NCBI GenBank assembly: GCA_029258975.1 | Contig: JAPDJS010000015.1 | Span: forward strand, 1-33,085 | Source: Thermoplasmatota archaeon | GTDB lineage: Archaea; Thermoplasmatota; B47-G6; B47-G6B; 47-G6 | Reading direction: 5' to 3' | Length of the DNA: 33,085 nt | Part shown: positions 16,225 to 22,813 of the stretch, piece after piece | Layout of the letters: every line of letters starts with the position of its first letter | Position numbering within the stretch: position 1 is the first letter of the stretch | Position numbers and translations under genes: made by a program | The notes under the pieces: generated by a model | The model's input: the letters and a program-made list of their open reading frames with translations, nothing else | Told to the model about the DNA's origin: nothing | Database searches by the model: none

Positions 16225-17535
16225 TTATTCAAACTTTACGAAATAGGCATCTTCGTTTAAATTTTGCAGCGGGCCTTCATATTTCAGCCAAATTGCTCTT
16301 ATCTCATCTATTCTATAGGAGAACTTACGAACTAAGTCCTCTAGAGCTAATTTGTCCGGAGGAGTTAAACCTTCTAAGGAAGGCCAAAACCTCACAATTG
16401 TTGAATAAGCTAAAGCGAAATCCGCTTTCTTTTTCACGGAAAAGATCCCACTCTCATCTTTATAGAAATCTTCCAACGAAAAGAAGAAGATATCTATCTC
16501 CGTGTTACCTCCATTGATGCTTGAAATTTTCAGAGGATAATATGGCTTTCCTGGGGAAAATTTTATTTCGAGAGGGGTTGCAGTCCCTTCCTCAAATTCT
16601 TCCTGAATTCTTCCCCTCATCACTTCTGGCAGATCACTTAGGGAGATCTTGTTTACAACGAAGTAAAAATTAGGTAAGTCACAATATTCTTGAAGAATTG
16701 GAATAGCATCATAAGATATATGGAAGCCGTTCTGGTTTAACCAATTTACCATGTAAGTTGCGTTAGTCGCTTTCAGAATTACAACGTCGTACAGACCAAC
16801 TTTCTTTGTCTCGATAATCTCAATAGGAGTAATATTTGTCTTTCCTGGCCCAAGGTGGCCTACTATAAGCGGAGGATAGAAGAAAATTGAAAGTACGATG
16901 AGAGCAACGAAAAGGAGGATGAGCTCAGAAATAAGAGAGTAGGCAAATAGACCTTCTTCCCTACGAATTGAGATAATGCCGATTATCCCTAATATAAAGA
17001 AAGAAAGTCCTAGAAGTAATGAGAAAATTCCCCCTGTGAGAGGGGTTAATAAGCAGAGGAGAAATCCTAAGAGAAAGAAGATCGAAACTGAGAGCGTGCA
17101 CAGCACTTTCAGAATACTTTTATCTTTGCTCTTGATAATTGAAACAATCATTAAGATTATGAAGAATCCGAGAATTGGGAGGAAGTAGATGAAATATAAA
17201 ATCTCGGAACTCTTACCCGGATATTCAATTTTCCCAAATATATAAGGCAATATTTTAAAGATGCTTACATTTGCTTCATTCACTTCGGGCTTTGTTTTCG
17301 ATTGGACTGGTATAATCCAAGCTAGGGAGTTCATATTCTTTCCCTTTATAATCGTTTGAAGGATTAAAGTCTCATTGTTTCCATCCCAAAGAATAACTGC
17401 TTTCTGAGAGGGAAGGTTTATTTCCTTCTCCGGAACTACGGAAGGGATTACGGCACCATCCGCTTTTACATAAGGAACAGCGAAAAGGAGAAATACTGTA
17501 CCAATAAGAAGCATCTTCGCCCTAGATAAACTCAT
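16225..17535 (-). CDS. DUF2330-like membrane protein
   Basis: 436 residues from ATG 17533-17535. An N-terminal signal peptide (MLLIGTVFLLFAVPYVKA) is followed by DGAVIPSVVPEKEINLPSQK, AVILWDGNNETLILQTI and LAWIIPVQSKTKPEVNEA, which resemble the DUF2330 family of exported proteins. About residues 115-230 contain four hydrophobic spans, so the middle is membrane-embedded. The soluble C-terminal part repeats DUF2330-like features (YDVVILKATNATYMVNWLNQ; NFYFVVNKISLSDLPEV). Function is unknown. It lies between archease and the tail-fibre-like gene with short gaps. A TTG seven codons upstream keeps the frame open but falls inside a palindrome and lacks support. Confidence 0.75.
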   Translation of the reverse strand: MSLSRAKMLLIGTVFLLFAVPYVKADGAVIPSVVPEKEINLPSQKAVILWDGNNETLILQTIIKGKNMNSLAWIIPVQSKTKPEVNEANVSIFKILPYIFGKIEYPGKSSEILYFIYFLPILGFFIILMIVSIIKSKDKSILKVLCTLSVSIFFLLGFLLCLLTPLTGGIFSLLLGLSFFILGIIGIISIRREEGLFAYSLISELILLFVALIVLSIFFYPPLIVGHLGPGKTNITPIEIIETKKVGLYDVVILKATNATYMVNWLNQNGFHISYDAIPILQEYCDLPNFYFVVNKISLSDLPEVMRGRIQEEFEEGTATPLEIKFSPGKPYYPLKISSINGGNTEIDIFFFSLEDFYKDESGIFSVKKKADFALAYSTIVRFWPSLEGLTPPDKLALEDLVRKFSYRIDEIRAIWLKYEGPLQNLNEDAYFVKFE

Positions 17536-17539
17536 GCTC

Positions 17540-17556
17540 TTGAGAAGCTTTCTCAA
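17540..17556. promoter_or_regulatory. Perfect inverted repeat between archease and the DUF2330-like gene
   Basis: TTGAGAA, spacer GCT, TTCTCAA forms a 7+3+7 palindrome. It lies 20 nt after the archease stop and directly before the ATG at 17535. A TATA-like GATTTTTATTC (minus strand, 17558-17568) borders it, so it occupies the space between TATA and the expected transcription start. It could be an operator or an RNA hairpin at the end of the archease message. Confidence 0.5.
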
Positions 17557-17575
17557 GAATAAAAATCTTACGAGT

Positions 17576-18013
17576 TCAAATGTCTAGAACGACATGAACG
17601 AAGAACTCCTCATTTTTCTTCCCGACTTTCATGTTATGATAGGTAATTGCCTTAATTGCGGTCCAGCTTTCATGCTTCTCTGGGTTAAATTTCTCCCCGG
17701 CTAATTTGGCCTTAAGCAAGAATTCTCCATTCCCTTGAGAGATCTCAAGAACTTTCACCTGAGAGAAAACCAAATTCTCGGAATCGTTTAGGATGAGGAT
17801 TTTTTCTAAGAAATCGTAAAGTAAGCTCTCTAAGTCCTCTCCCTTAGCCTCAATTTCCGTCTCAACCTTTGCCTCAACTCTTTTCAGATCTGTCATAACG
17901 TTTTGCATCGCTATGGCTGCTTTTTCGAAGGCTTCCTCCAGACTCTTACCGTAAGCTTCGTACTCAACATCAGCCGTATGCTCAAAAAATATTATATCCC
18001 TCTTTTCACTCAT
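17576..18013 (-). CDS. Archease, activator of RtcB
   Basis: Archease increases turnover of RtcB and broadens its nucleotide use during RNA ligation. The 145 residues from ATG 18011-18013 show DIIFFEHTADVEYEAYGKSL near the N terminus, EEAFEKAAIAMQNVMTDL, ESLLYDFLEKILILNDSENL and the C-terminal KAITYHNMKV motif, with the family's metal-site Asp in HTADV and the C-terminal Asp. The frame extends five codons to a TTG, but a TATA box (CTTTAAAATT) about 28 nt before the ATG favours a leaderless start. It lies 3 kb from rtcB on the same strand, separated by two surface-protein genes. Confidence 0.93.
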   Translation of the reverse strand: MSEKRDIIFFEHTADVEYEAYGKSLEEAFEKAAIAMQNVMTDLKRVEAKVETEIEAKGEDLESLLYDFLEKILILNDSENLVFSQVKVLEISQGNGEFLLKAKLAGEKFNPEKHESWTAIKAITYHNMKVGKKNEEFFVHVVLDI

Positions 18014-18045
18014 ATCTTTAAGAAACAAGAAACTAATTTTAAAGA
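18014..18045. promoter_or_regulatory. Overlapping divergent promoters of archease and the radical SAM gene
   Basis: Only 40 bp separate the two start codons. On the minus strand CTTTAAAATT (about 18036-18045) is placed for archease. On the plus strand TATCTTTAAG (about 18013-18022) is 30-40 nt before the radical SAM ATG. The two elements interleave, so initiation in one direction may hinder the other. Assigned by eye. Confidence 0.45.
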
Positions 18046-18053
18046 TTTAGAAA

Positions 18054-18914
18054 ATGGAACTAATTAATGAATTTGACCCCTGGAAAAGTAAATTATGTAC
18101 TTGCCCGTTTAAGTATTCGTTAAACGTCTATACAGGTTGTTCTCATGCTTGTGCATATTGTTACATAACCTCTTATATAAAATCCGGATTTAAAGTTAGG
18201 GTAAAGCGCAACTTGCTTCCAAGACTTAGGAGAGAGTTGGAAGGTAGGAGATGGAAAAGAAAGGTCGTTGCGCTTTCAGCTAGTTCTGATCCATATCAAA
18301 AAATTGATGCGAAGCTTAAACTGACGAGGAAATGCATTAACCTATTTAGAGAATTCGATTGGAGAATCTTAGTGATGACGAAAAGCAATCTTGTGTTGAG
18401 AGATGTGGATTTGCTTAAAGATATTTCTGTAATCTCCATAACCATAACAACAGTAGATGTGAGGCTCTCAGAGTTGTTGGAGCCGAATGCTCCGAGCCCC
18501 AGGGAAAGAATCAGGGCAGCTAAAGAACTAAAAAAGAAAGGGATTCCAGTTTGTGTGAGAATAGATCCAATCATACCTTTCATAAATGATGATTTCTCAA
18601 AAATTGAGAAACTAGTTAAGATCCTCTCTAAGATAGGGATCGATCACATCATCTCATCAACCTATAAAGCTAGGAAGGATAGCTTAGCTAGATTAAGCAT
18701 GAAATTTCCGGAGAAATATGAAAAGTTAGTCAAGCTTTATAGGGAAGGGGAGAGAATTTCGAACTATTACTATTTACCCAGAGATTTGAGATACGAAATC
18801 ATGAGGAAAGTTAAGAAAATCTGTTCGAAGTTTGGGATAAGCTTTGCATGTTGTAGAGAAGGTTTTAGGGAACTCAATGATAATACATGTGATGGCAGCT
18901 TCCTTTTAAGCTGA
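18054..18914 (+). CDS. SPL-like radical SAM protein
   Basis: 286 residues. Cys29, Cys33 and Cys36 in CSHACAYC are the CxxxCxxC ligands of the 4Fe-4S cluster that cleaves S-adenosylmethionine. NVYTGCSHACAYCYITSY and ALSASSDPYQKIDAK match the spore-photoproduct-lyase-like/Rv2578c group, as do VMTKSNLVLRDVDLL and RIDPIIPFIND. Extra Cys occur at residues 15 and 17 and near the C terminus (FACCREGF; NTCDGSFLL), possibly for a second cluster or substrate binding. The substrate is unknown; a role in nucleic-acid repair or modification is only suggested by the family name. The 3' end overlaps the convergent DHH gene by 9 nt. Confidence 0.88.
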   Translation: MELINEFDPWKSKLCTCPFKYSLNVYTGCSHACAYCYITSYIKSGFKVRVKRNLLPRLRRELEGRRWKRKVVALSASSDPYQKIDAKLKLTRKCINLFREFDWRILVMTKSNLVLRDVDLLKDISVISITITTVDVRLSELLEPNAPSPRERIRAAKELKKKGIPVCVRIDPIIPFINDDFSKIEKLVKILSKIGIDHIISSTYKARKDSLARLSMKFPEKYEKLVKLYREGERISNYYYLPRDLRYEIMRKVKKICSKFGISFACCREGFRELNDNTCDGSFLLS

Positions 18915-20261
18915 GTTGAATCTCGGACTCTTAGTTGATTTAGTTGCACGACGATAGAAATCATCGAAATTTGTTTTGAGAGAAAGAATTCCACTCAATA
19001 AAGCTTTTCTCTCATAAGCCTCTTCCAATAGTTTAATAACTTTATTCAGTTTCTTCTTGCTAGCTTCGAAAATTATCCCTCCAACCCCTCCTCTCCCATA
19101 ATTTTCCTCAGCATTTATCTCTTGGGCAGCTCTTGAGAACACATTACTAACTTCTATTACTTTACTCCTCCCAATGAGTTTGAAATAACCGTTCTCCTCC
19201 AAGTTCACATATACGTCCTTGCCTTCTTTTACAGCTATAAGACGAGCCGCTTTTCTAATCCCTCTAAGCAATAGATCCCCTCCCTTGAGATGGTAGATCT
19301 GGAAATATTTCGTGTCGACGGCTTTCCTTTTTTCCATTACCCTACTTGTAAATGCTGTTAACATCCTAGCGAGTTCTGCCTTTTCCATTAATTCTTTACT
19401 CCGCACCTTTCCAAATTTTGCAACTTCTCTACGAGCTTTTGAGATTGTTTGATTATCAAGGATTAGTAAGTTATCCAGAGTTGATATCTCTCTCCTCGTA
19501 ACGAGGTCCAAGGGTTTCTTATTCCTGAAGCTTGGTGAATCACACACATCAGCTATTTCTCTTAGTTTGAAAGAGAATTCATCATTTAGGCCAAGATAAT
19601 CGCACACAACTGAAGTTGCTGAAGGGGCATCTTTCCAAATGAAAACTCCTTCTTCCTCTAAAATTGAGAGCAACGATTTCCCCACCTTTAAGCTATCTGG
19701 ATGATGGTCGAAGAATTTTACATCAACTCCTTTCTCTTTGAGCTCTAACAAATGTTTCGCTAACCCCTCGCTTAAAGTCAGATCGGCGCTTATTAGTTTA
19801 GCTCTTGGCTTAACTTTCAGGATTAGATCTCTCCTCTTTTGAGGAATATAAAATATCTTTGTATTTGAGTATTCTCTCCCGAACTCTCGCTCAAGAAGAG
19901 CCCCGCATATTAAACCATCTATATCATCGTGATGAAAAACTATAAGGTCCGCTTCTGCCCCTTCAATATTCTTAAAATATGTTTCGTCCTGTCTCCGCAT
20001 CAATTCTAGCGTGTATCTAATTGTTCTGTTTATTTGTGGGTTCTCGAGGAGTACCTTACTTAACGTTTCCGTGGCTTCCCTTGCTTTCTGCCTCTCAAAC
20101 TCCAGTTCTTCCAACAATTGCTTGTTATAAGTTTTCAATGCTTCTATCTCGAAACTCTGTTTTATGAGAAGTTCGTTACTCTTCCTCAACTTTTCCTGAA
20201 GTTCCCTGATAGTCTTCTCAGCTTGATCGCTTCTCCTCAATAGTTTTTTGAATATCCCCAT
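18906..20261 (-). CDS. DHH-DHHA1 family phosphoesterase with N-terminal coiled coil
   Basis: 451 residues. Residues 12-70 are heptad-like and charged, predicting a coiled coil. The DHH catalytic domain follows, with HHDDIDG at 110-116, SAD at 158-160 and DHH at 185-187, which bind two metal ions. The DHHA1 substrate domain has GRGGVGG at 389-395. This is the RecJ/NrnA/GdpP superfamily; substrates include short oligonucleotides, single-stranded nucleic acids or cyclic dinucleotides, and the sequence does not decide among them. No membrane segment is present. A TATA-like stretch at about 20284-20299 precedes the gene, so it may have its own promoter downstream of trmY. Confidence 0.88.
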   Translation of the reverse strand: MGIFKKLLRRSDQAEKTIRELQEKLRKSNELLIKQSFEIEALKTYNKQLLEELEFERQKAREATETLSKVLLENPQINRTIRYTLELMRRQDETYFKNIEGAEADLIVFHHDDIDGLICGALLEREFGREYSNTKIFYIPQKRRDLILKVKPRAKLISADLTLSEGLAKHLLELKEKGVDVKFFDHHPDSLKVGKSLLSILEEEGVFIWKDAPSATSVVCDYLGLNDEFSFKLREIADVCDSPSFRNKKPLDLVTRREISTLDNLLILDNQTISKARREVAKFGKVRSKELMEKAELARMLTAFTSRVMEKRKAVDTKYFQIYHLKGGDLLLRGIRKAARLIAVKEGKDVYVNLEENGYFKLIGRSKVIEVSNVFSRAAQEINAEENYGRGGVGGIIFEASKKKLNKVIKLLEEAYERKALLSGILSLKTNFDDFYRRATKSTKSPRFNSA

Positions 20262-20317
20262 ATGTGTAAGGTAATATGAACTTCCTAATAATTTTTACTA
20301 CTACAAGTTTGTAACAG

Positions 20318-20890
20318 CTATAACAACCTCTTATCCAAGAAATTGTGAACGATGACTATACAATGACTTGAGAAGTAGGGAAAAGGTCCTAAGGAAATAA
20401 TTTCCTTAGCAAATTTCTTAGCAATCTTTCTTTCTCTCTTCGGCAACCCTAAATGATCCCCTAAGACAAAAACGGGGTTCTCATTTATAGTAACTTCATC
20501 GATCAGCTTCCCCTTAGGGTCAAGTAAATAAATATTTCTATCCCCATGTTCCCTAAGAACTTCCTCGAAACTCTTCTTCTCGACGTAGACGCCTGGAAAT
20601 GCCCTTACTTTCTTCCCTTTCTTATATTTCCAAAGAGTAGCCCTCAACAGTTCACCAACATCCTTTTTTGAGATAGGCATTTGTGGGTCACTCCGAAATT
20701 CGATATGTTTTGGTGGGTCTGGAGGACCATTTAAGATTAGATGAAGGTGAACATCACTCCTCATAGCGTTTGAGAGGAAAAATGCTGATATTACAGCGTG
20801 ACAAAGGATGTCAAGTCTACCAGCTCTCATCAAGTCCTTGAAATCCCCTTTAGTTCTCCCTCTTTCCGAGAAAATTATAAATTCTCTCAT
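20318..20890 (-). CDS. trmY: tRNA pseudouridine(54) N1-methyltransferase TrmY
   Basis: SPOUT-class enzyme that makes 1-methylpseudouridine at position 54 of archaeal tRNA. From ATG 20888-20890 the 190 residues begin MREFIIFSERGRTKGDFKDL and include RLDILCHAVISAFFLSNAMR, HLILNGPPDPPKHIEF, FVLGDHLGLPKRE (part of the SAM knot) and ISLGPFPYFSSHCIVIVHN near the end, all characteristic. Family length supports this start; the frame is open a further 61 codons, but that stretch is unrelated and lies in the divergent promoter region. Confidence 0.95.
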   Translation of the reverse strand: MREFIIFSERGRTKGDFKDLMRAGRLDILCHAVISAFFLSNAMRSDVHLHLILNGPPDPPKHIEFRSDPQMPISKKDVGELLRATLWKYKKGKKVRAFPGVYVEKKSFEEVLREHGDRNIYLLDPKGKLIDEVTINENPVFVLGDHLGLPKRERKIAKKFAKEIISLGPFPYFSSHCIVIVHNFLDKRLL

Positions 20891-20979
20891 AAATAAGGAA
20901 GAAAGTTTTAGGGAATAAAAATGTTTCAAAAACCTTTTTAAGGAGAATTTCCTTAAAAAGAAAAATGAGAGTGATCGAG
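20891..20979. promoter_or_regulatory. Divergent intergenic region between trmY and the cell-wall-binding protein
   Basis: TATA-like ACATTTTTATTC on the minus strand (about 20914-20925) is positioned for a leaderless trmY message. On the plus strand CTTTTTAAGG (20933-20942) is placed for the rightward gene. An AAGGA/TCCTT inverted repeat (20940-20954) lies between the latter TATA and its start, and GTGAT (20971-20975) forms the ribosome binding site. Confidence 0.45.
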
Positions 20980-22596
20980 ATGAGGAAGTATCTCTTATTT
21001 TTAGTATCGATTTCAGTAATCTTATTTGCTTCGAAGGCCTTCGCTCAAGAGGAGAATGAAGCAATCCTAACAACGACTCTCACCTACCCGGATACTTTGG
21101 TGAGTAGTGTAGTCGCTGCTCAAAATGGACTACCAATCCTAGTAACTCAGAGGGATTCAGTATCTACTGAAGTCCTCAACACCCTCCAGCAATTTAACGT
21201 CATAAAAATTTACATTATTGGAGGACCGGCAGTAGTGAGTGAGAAGGTTGAGGAGGATTTAACGTCAATGGGTTATGATGTAGTCAGAATCTGGGGAATG
21301 ACTAGATTTGGAACAGCTTGTGAAGTTGCAAAGTACTTCTGGCCGAATGGCTCTGAGAAAGCAGTTATTGTTTGGGATCAACTTGACAAACCAACTCAAA
21401 ACTTAGAGAGTGCTCAGCTAGTGGCTCAGGCAAAGGAAATAGCAATAAGCGAGGGCGTGCCACTCTTATTAGTTCCTAAAAGTGTGATGCCGCCGGAGGT
21501 TAGTGATACTTTAAAATTCTTGAATGTAACGAAAGTCGTGATTATTGGCGATGTTGGTCAGATAGTTAAGGATGAGCTGAGCAACTTAGGCATAACTGTA
21601 GAGGAAGAAATAACTGGAAACTTCCGTGAAATAGCGAGGAAGATAAAGAACAAAATAATCGAGAGATTGAGAAACTTGAAGGACAAAGCATTAGTTGTAA
21701 TTGCGGTTGGAAACTGGAGTGATGTGTGCGATGCACCATATGCTCCAGGCAATAGTTCAGTGAGATTGATCTCGAGCGAGGATCAGATCTCAGACTTAAT
21801 AGATGAAATTAACTCTGTGAACTACACTGATGTTAAAGTCCTTGGGAAACCGGAATTAGCTTCGAAAATCTGCGATGCAATTAGGAATCAGACAGATGTA
21901 GAGCCGGTGTGCCTCACTGTAAGACAAGTGATCAAAGCTGTTGCTGATCATATGAGAGAAAACATAGAAAGGATCAGGGCTAGGAGGAAAATTGCGTTGG
22001 CTTTGAGAGAAAAGATCAAAAACGCTATCAAGAGTAGACTTTGGGAGGAGTTGACTAAGTGTAAGATTAGGTACAACTTAACTATGAAACTAATCGAAAA
22101 GATAGAAAATAGAACTGTACTTCCAAACAAGACTCGTGTAATCACTAAATTGAAAGCTATACTTGGAAATCTGAGCAACGCGCTTGATGAAAACAGACCA
22201 CTCCAAGCTTTAGAGTGGTGTAAGAAACTCGTTCACCTCGAGAAATACTTGAAGTGGAAGTATCTATCAGTAAGAGATGAAATCGATAGGGAGGAAAAGA
22301 ATGTCTCGACCTACAGGGAAAAGATCTCAGAGATCCTCCAGAAGCTTAAAGACTTGAGAGAAAGAGTAAGAAATTTGAGGACTCAAGCTGCGACCAGATG
22401 TTCTGAGGAGATCAACAGGACGATAAAATTAGTTGAGAATAAGGAGTATGCTAGAGCTGCTGAAAATCTCAGATTCGTGGTATTTTTATGTAGGCTTGCA
22501 GCAACTCCAACCACACCAGAAATAGAAACAAGTGTAGAAACAATAGAAAACATGACCGAGAAGCCAACACCACCATTTGTACCGAAGTATCCTTAG
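20980..22596 (+). CDS. Secreted protein with cell-wall-binding-2-like repeats and helical C-terminal half
   Basis: 538 residues from ATG 20980, which has GTGAT four bases upstream; an ATG five codons earlier lacks this. The signal peptide is MRKYLLFLVSISVILFASKAFA. Residues about 30-300 show repeats of the cell-wall-binding-2 type (PILVTQRDSVSTEVLNTLQQ, VIKIYIIGGPAVVSEKVEEDL, and again VPLLLVPKSVMPPEVSDTLK, VTKVVIIGDVGQIVKDEL). The rest is charged and helical, with long coiled-coil-like stretches and several Cys, ending in a Pro/Thr-rich segment. There is no C-terminal membrane anchor. These repeats attach proteins to bacterial walls; what they bind in an archaeon is unknown, possibly the S-layer. 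Many N-glycosylation sequons agree with export. Confidence 0.82.
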   Translation: MRKYLLFLVSISVILFASKAFAQEENEAILTTTLTYPDTLVSSVVAAQNGLPILVTQRDSVSTEVLNTLQQFNVIKIYIIGGPAVVSEKVEEDLTSMGYDVVRIWGMTRFGTACEVAKYFWPNGSEKAVIVWDQLDKPTQNLESAQLVAQAKEIAISEGVPLLLVPKSVMPPEVSDTLKFLNVTKVVIIGDVGQIVKDELSNLGITVEEEITGNFREIARKIKNKIIERLRNLKDKALVVIAVGNWSDVCDAPYAPGNSSVRLISSEDQISDLIDEINSVNYTDVKVLGKPELASKICDAIRNQTDVEPVCLTVRQVIKAVADHMRENIERIRARRKIALALREKIKNAIKSRLWEELTKCKIRYNLTMKLIEKIENRTVLPNKTRVITKLKAILGNLSNALDENRPLQALEWCKKLVHLEKYLKWKYLSVRDEIDREEKNVSTYREKISEILQKLKDLRERVRNLRTQAATRCSEEINRTIKLVENKEYARAAENLRFVVFLCRLAATPTTPEIETSVETIENMTEKPTPPFVPKYP

Positions 22597-22611
22597 AGCC
22601 TCAACTTCCTT

Positions 22612-22636
22612 AAATTTTTCTTTATTTTATTCTTCA
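22612..22636 (+). terminator. T-rich terminator after the cell-wall-binding gene
   Basis: The run AAATTTTTCTTTATTTTATT starts about 15 nt after the stop codon and lies before the tRNA promoter. It is rich in T with repeated T-runs, the usual archaeal termination signal. Confidence 0.5.
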
Positions 22637-22659
22637 TCTCCCCATTAGGAATCTAGAAA

Positions 22660-22672
22660 TTATTTAAGTCGG
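22660..22672 (+). promoter_or_regulatory. Probable tRNA-Leu promoter
   Basis: AATTATTTAAGTC has a TATA-like core (ATTTAAG) centred about 27 nt before the first base of the mature tRNA, implying a very short 5' leader. Confidence 0.5.
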
Positions 22673-22693
22673 AAAATCCTCGTTTCTGCTGAT

Positions 22694-22779
22694 GCGGGGG
22701 TACCCAAGCCAGGTCGAAGGGGCAGGGCTCAGGACCCTGTGGCTTAGTGCCTTCGTGGGTTCGAATCCCACCCCCCGCA
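22694..22779 (+). tRNA. tRNA-Leu, anticodon CAG
   Basis: 86-nt class II tRNA. Acceptor GCGGGGG (22694-22700) pairs with CCCCCGC (22772-22778), and the discriminator is A (22779). The anticodon arm is CAGGG, loop CTCAGGA, CCCTG, giving anticodon CAG, which reads CUG. A long variable arm follows, and the T arm is GTGGG, TTCGAAT, CCCAC. The 3' CCA is not encoded. There is no intron. Confidence 0.97.
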
Positions 22780-22782
22780 ATC

Positions 22783-22792
22783 GTTTTAAATC
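22783..22792 (+). promoter_or_regulatory. TATA element of the giant surface-protein gene, abutting the tRNA 3' end
   Basis: GTTTTAAATC begins four bases after the tRNA end and is centred about 26 nt before ATG 22814, which has no Shine-Dalgarno. A leaderless message is implied. The TTTT may also end the tRNA transcript. Confidence 0.5.
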
Positions 22793-22813
22793 AAGACGGA
22801 ATAATTGAAAAAC

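Noticed and set aside
20891..21073. 61-codon N-terminal extension of TrmY
   Set aside because: The family begins at MREFIIFSERGR, a TATA box lies before that ATG, and the extension overlaps the start of the divergent gene.
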